Source of the DNA: Dehalococcoidia bacterium
GTDB lineage: Bacteria; Chloroflexota; Dehalococcoidia; Dehalococcoidales; RBG-16-60-22
Length of the DNA: 11,178 nucleotides
NCBI GenBank assembly: GCA_030615655.1
Contig: JAUWYU010000033.1
Location: 1-11,178, forward strand
Reading direction: 5' to 3'
The notes under the pieces are model-generated. The model made no database searches, was not told where the DNA came from, and saw nothing but the letters and a program-made list of their open reading frames with translations. This document shows, one piece after another, positions 6,309 through 11,178 of the stretch. Position 1 is the stretch's first letter. Each line of letters begins with the position of its first letter. The position numbers and the translations under genes are program-made.

Positions 6309-8309
6309 ATGAGTACGTGGCATGATTATGTCCAAAGAAATGGCGCCCTTCCCGAATGGCCTTACCCAGTTAACTACGGCAAAGTGAATGAAGTTGTTTC
6401 CGACGTCCTGGTTATCGGAGGCGGCGTCGCCGGCTTGCAGGCCGCCATCAATGCCGCCCGAATGGGAACGAAGGTCGCCGTTCTTGAGAGGGGGCACGCC
6501 AAGCGCAGCGGCTCCGGCGGGGCGGGTGTCGACCACTGGCACGGCGCCGTCACCAACCCCTGTTCCAAGGTTACCCCGGAAATGTACACCCAAGCGTGCT
6601 ACGACTCCATGCAGGGCTGGACCGGCGGACACGTCCGCTACATCATCACCAAGGAAAGCTGGGACACCCTGCTCGACTGCGAGAAGATGGGAGTGCAGAT
6701 TCGGGATGCAAAAGATGAGTTTAAAGGCGCCGACTTCCGTGATGAAAAGACAAAGCTGATGTTCGCCTACGATTATAAAAACAGGCACATCATCCGTGTC
6801 TGGGGATACAACATCAAGGTCAAGCTATATGAAGAAGCGAAGCGGGTTGGCGTGAATATCTATAACAGGGTGATGCCCACCTGCCTGCTCACCACCGGCG
6901 GCAAACAGGGAGCCAAGGTCGTCGGTGCCACTGCCGTCAATACACGTACCGGTGAGTTCTACGTCTTCAGGGCGAAAGCCACTGTCATCGCTACGGGCGG
7001 AGTCGGCCGTCTCTTCGATTTTGCGCCGGAAGTAACCGCCTCAAGCTCTATGGGTGACCTTAATGCGGCTGGCGTCGGCGAGGCCATCGGCTGGAACGCC
7101 GGGGCCGAGTTCGTCTGCATGGAAAAGACCAGTCCGGGGCGCCTGGCTGGTTATGCTTATGCACCCTACAGCATGGCCAACGCCCACAATACTTACCACG
7201 GCACGCCGATAGTCGATGCTAATGGCAAGGAGGTACCCTGGGACGATGCTTTCAACAGGCCGATAAAGAAGATACAGGGGCGTTTTCTGCCGTCGGAAGG
7301 GCAAGATTTCATACTGGGTGAAGGGATAGGTATTTCTTACTACCTTGAACAATATCGTAACAATGGCCTTATCCATGACCTGCCCGAACGCATACGCGAG
7401 GGCGAGTTCAAGCTGCCACTCTATGCTGACCTGACCCGCCTGCCGGAAGTAGAACGAAGGTCTATCTTCGGCATGATGGTTGGCAACGAGGGTAAGACAC
7501 GCATTCCCATTTACGATACCATGACCAAGGCCGGTTTCGACCCCGATAAAGACCTGTTCCAGGCGCCGGTCATGCCGCTGGAAGGATACAACCACTCGAA
7601 TTTCTGGGCTGCAGGCATTAATACACCGCCCACCATACGCAGTCTGGCCGGCGGCGGCTTCCTGGTCGACTGGAACCAAAGGACGAACCTGAAAGGTCTA
7701 TACATCGGGGCCGGTGGCAACCTCTTCGGCGGAGGCTGTCACGGTGAGTCGCACACCACCGGCAGGTACGCAGGCAGACATGCCGCCGAGTATGCGAAAA
7801 CAGCACCGGAGCCGGTAGCCGACAAACAGCAGGTGGAGGCGGAAAAGACCCGCGCCTATAGCGCCTTAAAGCAGGGCAAGGAAGGCAACGGCTGGAAGGA
7901 AATTAACGCCGCCATCGCCCGTATCATGCGGGACTACTGCGGCCAGTACAAGAATGAGCAAACGCTAAACCTGGGGTTGAGACTTCTCAACGAGCTTAAG
8001 ACAACAGAGCTAGCATCGGCCTATGCCTCCAACCCCCACGAACTGGGGCGCTTGCTTGAATGCCACTCACTTATTACGGTCGGGGAACTGGTCATCAAGG
8101 CTTCACTGGAACGTAAAGCCAGTAATTCCATCCTTGATTTCCACCGGCTGGACTACCCCGCCATGAATCCGCCCGAGTGGAATAAACTCCTGCCCATCCG
8201 TCAGGAGGACAATAAAGTCAGCGTCAGGGAGCTGCCGTTGGACTTCCACCTCAAGGCGCCCTATGCCTCCTCCTACGAGGAAAACTATCAAAAACACTGC
8301 GTGAAATAA
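6309..8309 (+). CDS. FAD-dependent oxidoreductase, fumarate reductase/AprA-like flavoprotein
   Basis: This cytosolic flavoprotein has 666 residues. An FAD-binding Rossmann motif lies at residues 33-42 (VLVIGGGVAG), with the ribose-binding Glu at 60. ATGGVG follows at 229-234, the late FAD motif LYIGAGG at 464-470, and GESHTTGRYAGRHAAEYAK at 479-497. A helical C-terminal domain spans about 505-610. Overall organisation resembles the alpha subunit of adenylylsulfate reductase. From memory, Arg278 (SPGRLAGYAY) and His429 (EGYNHSNFWAAG) may match its substrate Arg and His. The fumarate reductase substrate motifs (HPTG, RGEG) are missing and there are no sulfate genes nearby, so the substrate is unknown. 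There is no Tat signal or heme motif. AAGGAG nine bases upstream of the ATG is the ribosome site. The ferredoxin gene 40 bases downstream is the probable partner subunit. Confidence 0.85.
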   Translation: MSTWHDYVQRNGALPEWPYPVNYGKVNEVVSDVLVIGGGVAGLQAAINAARMGTKVAVLERGHAKRSGSGGAGVDHWHGAVTNPCSKVTPEMYTQACYDSMQGWTGGHVRYIITKESWDTLLDCEKMGVQIRDAKDEFKGADFRDEKTKLMFAYDYKNRHIIRVWGYNIKVKLYEEAKRVGVNIYNRVMPTCLLTTGGKQGAKVVGATAVNTRTGEFYVFRAKATVIATGGVGRLFDFAPEVTASSSMGDLNAAGVGEAIGWNAGAEFVCMEKTSPGRLAGYAYAPYSMANAHNTYHGTPIVDANGKEVPWDDAFNRPIKKIQGRFLPSEGQDFILGEGIGISYYLEQYRNNGLIHDLPERIREGEFKLPLYADLTRLPEVERRSIFGMMVGNEGKTRIPIYDTMTKAGFDPDKDLFQAPVMPLEGYNHSNFWAAGINTPPTIRSLAGGGFLVDWNQRTNLKGLYIGAGGNLFGGGCHGESHTTGRYAGRHAAEYAKTAPEPVADKQQVEAEKTRAYSALKQGKEGNGWKEINAAIARIMRDYCGQYKNEQTLNLGLRLLNELKTTELASAYASNPHELGRLLECHSLITVGELVIKASLERKASNSILDFHRLDYPAMNPPEWNKLLPIRQEDNKVSVRELPLDFHLKAPYASSYEENYQKHCVK

Positions 8310-8348
8310 GCAGTTTAAAAAGCAAATACTAAGGGAGAAATGACTGCC

Positions 8349-8693
8349 ATGAGCGACAAAGCGTATATGGTACCCAATCCGCCGACCCCGAATAAAGCGG
8401 TTGAGTTTAACCCTGAGATATGCATCGGCTGCAACCTTTGCGTGGATGTCTGCCCTACCGATGTCATGATGCCCAACCCGGAAAAGAAGCAGCCACCCAT
8501 CGTCGTTTATCCTGAAGAATGCTGGTACTGCGGCGGCTGCGTCGAGGAGTGCCCCCGGCCGGGCGCTATTACCATGCTCCACCCCACCCAGCAGAGAATT
8601 TCCGTTAACTGGAAGCACAAGGATACCAGCGAGCTATTCCGCCTGGGCATGAAGAACACGCCGCCGCCGAATACCAGGCTGCCGGTAGGTTGA
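8349..8693 (+). CDS. Two-cluster [4Fe-4S] ferredoxin, electron-transfer partner of the flavoprotein
   Basis: This small cytosolic protein (114 residues from ATG 8349) carries two classical 4Fe-4S motifs. The first is CIGCNLCVDVCP (Cys 25, 28, 31, 35) and the second CWYCGGCVEECP (Cys 58, 61, 64, 68). Each is CxxCxxCxxxCP, and all eight cysteines are intact. The tail ISVNWKHKDTSELFRLGM and a proline-rich end extend beyond a minimal ferredoxin and recall the beta subunit of AprA-type enzymes, which docks on the flavoprotein. AAGGGAG at 8331-8337 is 11 bases from ATG 8349 but only two from ATG 8340, so 8349 is preferred; 8340 would add three residues. It is very probably cotranscribed with the flavoprotein and passes electrons to or from its FAD. 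Confidence 0.9.
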   Translation: MSDKAYMVPNPPTPNKAVEFNPEICIGCNLCVDVCPTDVMMPNPEKKQPPIVVYPEECWYCGGCVEECPRPGAITMLHPTQQRISVNWKHKDTSELFRLGMKNTPPPNTRLPVG

Positions 8694-8716
8694 TTTCCAT
8701 CTAATATGAGGCACCA

Positions 8717-8748
8717 GATGCGGCTTTGTGTTTAATTCAGGCCGCATT
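8717..8748 (+). other. Stem-loop between the ferredoxin and NTF2-like genes
   Basis: GATGCGGC (8717-8724) pairs with GCCGCATT (8741-8748): seven perfect base pairs plus an end G-U, around a 16-base loop. No T tract follows, so a simple intrinsic terminator is not supported. It may mark a processing or attenuation point between the redox pair and the next gene. Confidence 0.45.
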
Positions 8749-8812
8749 GCCGGAGAAAACGCTACAAATAAACAATACCGGCCAACCAATATCATAAGTG
8801 GAGGTAACACCT

Positions 8813-9301
8813 ATGGAATTGACATATAATAACGTCGTTAAGTGGTTTGACGGTTACTTTGAGGCCTTCAATAAAAATGCTGGACCTCTCAAGACGGTAC
8901 CGAATATGGAGAAATATTTTGCCTCAGACCTTCAATTTTGGCCATACAATATGGCTAACACAAAGCAACCGTCGTCCCGTGAGGAACTCTTGATGTCTAT
9001 GGTGCATCCCGGTCTTCACGAAGAACTGACACCCCGTGAATATGTAATTGATTTGAAACGAATGGTCGTTGTCGTGCAATTCCAGTTACAATTTACCGAT
9101 GAACCTTCGGGGAGAGTATGGCCCGCTAGACAGGCTAGCGCCCATTACCATCTGGCACTGGATGAGAATAAAGATCTCAAGATTAAGAAAATAGTTTATT
9201 TTACGGAACGTAGCTCACCCGATGAAGCGGCATCCCAAACGGAATTAATGGAATTGTGGAAAAAGTACCGGGAACAAGCGCTCGCTGAGCAGCAAAAATG
9301 A
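8813..9301 (+). CDS. NTF2/SnoaL-fold protein of unknown substrate
   Basis: This protein of about 162 residues looks like a SnoaL or nuclear-transport-factor-2 type alpha+beta cone. It has an N-terminal amphipathic helix (YNNVVKWFDGYFEAFN), then FASDLQFWPYN and a short helix. Long strands follow (REYVIDLKRMVVVVQFQLQFTD, then ARQASAHYHLALDE and KIKKIVYFTE), ending in a charged helix. The fold binds or converts small hydrophobic molecules in a central pocket; members include ketosteroid isomerase and polyketide cyclases. A frame open from GTG 8798 would add five residues, but GGAGG (8800-8804) eight bases upstream of ATG 8813 fixes the start there. It is more AT-rich than the redox genes before it (37-47% GC in sampled 60-base rows). 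There is no signal peptide, so it should act in the cytosol. No catalytic residues could be assigned. Confidence 0.75.
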   Translation: MELTYNNVVKWFDGYFEAFNKNAGPLKTVPNMEKYFASDLQFWPYNMANTKQPSSREELLMSMVHPGLHEELTPREYVIDLKRMVVVVQFQLQFTDEPSGRVWPARQASAHYHLALDENKDLKIKKIVYFTERSSPDEAASQTELMELWKKYREQALAEQQK

Positions 9302-9380
9302 CCTGATAATACTTACGGAAACCGGTATCGCCCAGAAACCGATGGCGAGAATGCCGGGATTACGCTACGATATCCTGTCA

Positions 9381-11178
9381 TCAAATCTCCATCGCAGCGA
9401 AGAATCCTTCTGATGTGGCGCTGTACAAATTACCTATCTGGTTGTTGCCGTCACCGATAATATATACCTCGGGAGCCAGGCCCGTAAACATCCTGACAAC
9501 CCCGGTACGAGGTTCGACACCCAGAGAAAGAACGACGGTATCGCAGGGTATCTCGTTTCTTTCACGGTTTTTATCCGTAATAACGGCGCCGGTATCAGTG
9601 ATGGCCTCCAGTTTTACTTCGGTGATAATGTCAACATTGAGTTTATTGACCATGATCCGCAAAGTCCTTAAATCTACGAAAGGATAGTTTGCATCAATTT
9701 GCTCCAGGGACAGCATGTCAATTAAGGTGACCTTCTTTCCCTGCTGTGCCAGGTACATCGCTGTTTCGGAACCTGTCAGTCCGGCACCTGCCAGAACCAC
9801 CCTTTCCCCAACGTTTACTTTACCCGAGCACACATCTCCCGCCCAAACAACGTTTTCCCTGTCAATACCGGGGGTTTCTGGAATAACGGGTGCGGAACCA
9901 ACAGCGATAATTATGGCATCGGGGTTTTCAACTTTTATCCTTTCAGGCGTCGCTTCGGTAGCTAATTTTACGGTTATATCAGGAGTATCCATCGTTGTAC
10001 GTATGGCCCAATCCAGGTATTGCTTCATATCTGCCTTGAAGGGTGCTGCCGAGGCCATGGTCAAAGTTCCACCGAGATGGGCATCTTTTTCAAACAGGAC
10101 CACCTCATGTCCCCGGTCGGCAGCTCTTCTGGCCGCCTCCATACCCGCCGGACCGCCGCCGACAACGACGACCTTTTTCTTTCTGGCCGGCGCCGGGAGG
10201 TTGGCAAATTCGGCTTCTCTGCCCGCCAGCGTGTTGACAGCACAGCGAACCGGCAGGAAGAACCTGTGTGTACGAGCAATACAAGTGTTGCAGCGGACGC
10301 AAGGCCTGATTTGGTCTTCTCTGCCCTGCTTGACCTTATTAACGCAATCAGGGTCGGCGATAAAAGCGCGGCACATGGCCACCATATCGGCCTTATTTTC
10401 CGCGACTATCTGTTCCGCCATTTCAAGGTTGATGGAACCGAGTGCGGTCACGGGTATTTTTAGCTCTTTCTTAAATCGTTCGGCAAAATGGATGTTGATA
10501 CCACGGGGAACGTACGTGGGTTGAATCATCATGGAACTAACCTCAGGTTCAAATGAGTGGCCCACCGATACATGTATCAGGTCGATTTTATCCTGTATGG
10601 CTCTGACAAACTCCAACTGCTCTTCTACGGTCAGGCCACCAAGTACCAGTTCATCGGCGCTGATACGGTACTCAATCGCCAATCCATCGCCCACCTTATC
10701 CCGGATAGCCTCGAGCACTTCGGTGGCAAACCTTGCCCTGTTCTTAAAATTACCCCCGTAAGCATCGGTACGGAAGTTCCTTCTGGGAGAAAGAAACTGG
10801 CTGATTAAATGCCCGTGGGCACCATGAATCATGATCATGTCCATGCCGGCATTCAGGCAGCGGTAAGCTGCTTTGGCATAGCTATCAATTAGCATTTTGA
10901 CTTCTTCCAGCGTCATATTTGTAGGTGAATATTGGGGCTGCGGTTCAAAGTAAGTCAGTTCGATGGATGCCTTGGCGCCATATCTTTGAATGGCTTCCGC
11001 AAGCCTGCTTAATGTGGTTACCGTTTTATCTTTTCCAAGATTGAGAATGCGGCCGACTTTCGTGGCGATCTCGCTCACGATAGGAGAATCGCCTATGGTC
11101 ACAATACCGGCCCCACCCCTGGCGAATGCCATCTCCCATTCGATTAACTCCCGCGACACATTGCCATCGACGGTTGCC
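9381..11178 (-). CDS. FMN/4Fe-4S/FAD oxidoreductase, 2,4-dienoyl-CoA reductase/TMADH group (N-terminus cut)
   Basis: About 598 residues are visible. The frame stays open past GTG 11159 to the window edge (ATVDGN precedes it), so roughly 20-40 N-terminal residues are missing. Numbering from that GTG, the old-yellow-enzyme FMN barrel spans 1-280, with HGAHGHLISQFLSP at 112-125 and DAYGG at 132-136. His112 and His115, which bind the substrate in this family, are present; the usual proton-donor Tyr is His117. Four cysteines (287, 290, 293, 306) form the 4Fe-4S site. An FAD domain follows with VVVVGGGPAGMEAARR (330-345) and VVLAGAGLTGSE (454-465), then IIGDGN near the end. Such enzymes reduce C=C bonds of enoyl-CoA or cyclic enones, or oxidise amines. 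It converges on the NTF2-like gene 79 bases away and belongs to another transcript. Confidence 0.93.
   Translation of the reverse strand, partial: ATVDGNVSRELIEWEMAFARGGAGIVTIGDSPIVSEIATKVGRILNLGKDKTVTTLSRLAEAIQRYGAKASIELTYFEPQPQYSPTNMTLEEVKMLIDSYAKAAYRCLNAGMDMIMIHGAHGHLISQFLSPRRNFRTDAYGGNFKNRARFATEVLEAIRDKVGDGLAIEYRISADELVLGGLTVEEQLEFVRAIQDKIDLIHVSVGHSFEPEVSSMMIQPTYVPRGINIHFAERFKKELKIPVTALGSINLEMAEQIVAENKADMVAMCRAFIADPDCVNKVKQGREDQIRPCVRCNTCIARTHRFFLPVRCAVNTLAGREAEFANLPAPARKKKVVVVGGGPAGMEAARRAADRGHEVVLFEKDAHLGGTLTMASAAPFKADMKQYLDWAIRTTMDTPDITVKLATEATPERIKVENPDAIIIAVGSAPVIPETPGIDRENVVWAGDVCSGKVNVGERVVLAGAGLTGSETAMYLAQQGKKVTLIDMLSLEQIDANYPFVDLRTLRIMVNKLNVDIITEVKLEAITDTGAVITDKNRERNEIPCDTVVLSLGVEPRTGVVRMFTGLAPEVYIIGDGNNQIGNLYSATSEGFFAAMEI

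Noticed and set aside
7041..7679. Minus-strand open frame (212 codons) within the flavoprotein
   Set aside because: It is an antisense shadow of the FAD protein, with no start signal or domain.
9715..10524. Long plus-strand open frame (269 codons) opposite the oxidoreductase
   Set aside because: It mirrors a clearly conserved three-domain enzyme on the other strand; its translation has no recognisable domain and no ribosome site.

Overview
The window looks like a bacterial chromosome segment from an anaerobe. It has about 50% GC overall, no mobile elements, and dense short-spaced gene clusters. The mix of families is the kind seen in anaerobic sediment bacteria: an uroporphyrinogen-decarboxylase-like protein, an adenylylsulfate-reductase-like flavoprotein with a two-cluster ferredoxin, an iron-sulfur old-yellow-enzyme oxidoreductase, and a dipeptide-type ABC importer. 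I lean towards Chloroflexota (Dehalococcoidia-like), with Desulfobacterota or Clostridia-like Firmicutes as alternatives. This placement is inference from gene content; there is no rRNA or other marker gene here.

Layout. Positions 1-38 hold the first 12 codons of a minus-strand gene that runs off the left edge. Upstream of it lie a strong promoter and a 26-bp-spaced direct repeat. A minus-strand UroD-like gene follows (237-1568). It is divergent from a plus-strand series: an IclR regulator (1684-2559), an ABC lipoprotein (2568-4109), two ABC permeases (4295-5254 and 5268-6164), an AprA-like FAD protein (6309-8309), a two-cluster ferredoxin (8349-8693) and an NTF2/SnoaL-fold protein (8813-9301). 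Converging from the right edge is a minus-strand FMN/4Fe-4S/FAD oxidoreductase of the 2,4-dienoyl-CoA reductase / trimethylamine dehydrogenase group, whose N-terminus is cut by the window. No gene-free stretch exceeds about 200 bases.

How the genes may work together (inference). The IclR protein probably controls uptake of a small organic compound by the importer. The importer's two ATPase genes are not here. The flavoprotein and ferredoxin would form one redox unit, and the OYE-type enzyme could carry out a second reductive step. The NTF2-like protein could bind or isomerise an intermediate, and the UroD-like protein may act on the same compound. The substrate is unknown. Points that deserve a second look are: the UroD-like protein appears to lack the zinc ligands of the corrinoid methyltransferases; the OYE enzyme has His where the usual catalytic Tyr sits and TMADH-type cysteine spacing; the regulator appears to be leaderless; and a 17-bp stem separates the binding protein from the permeases.
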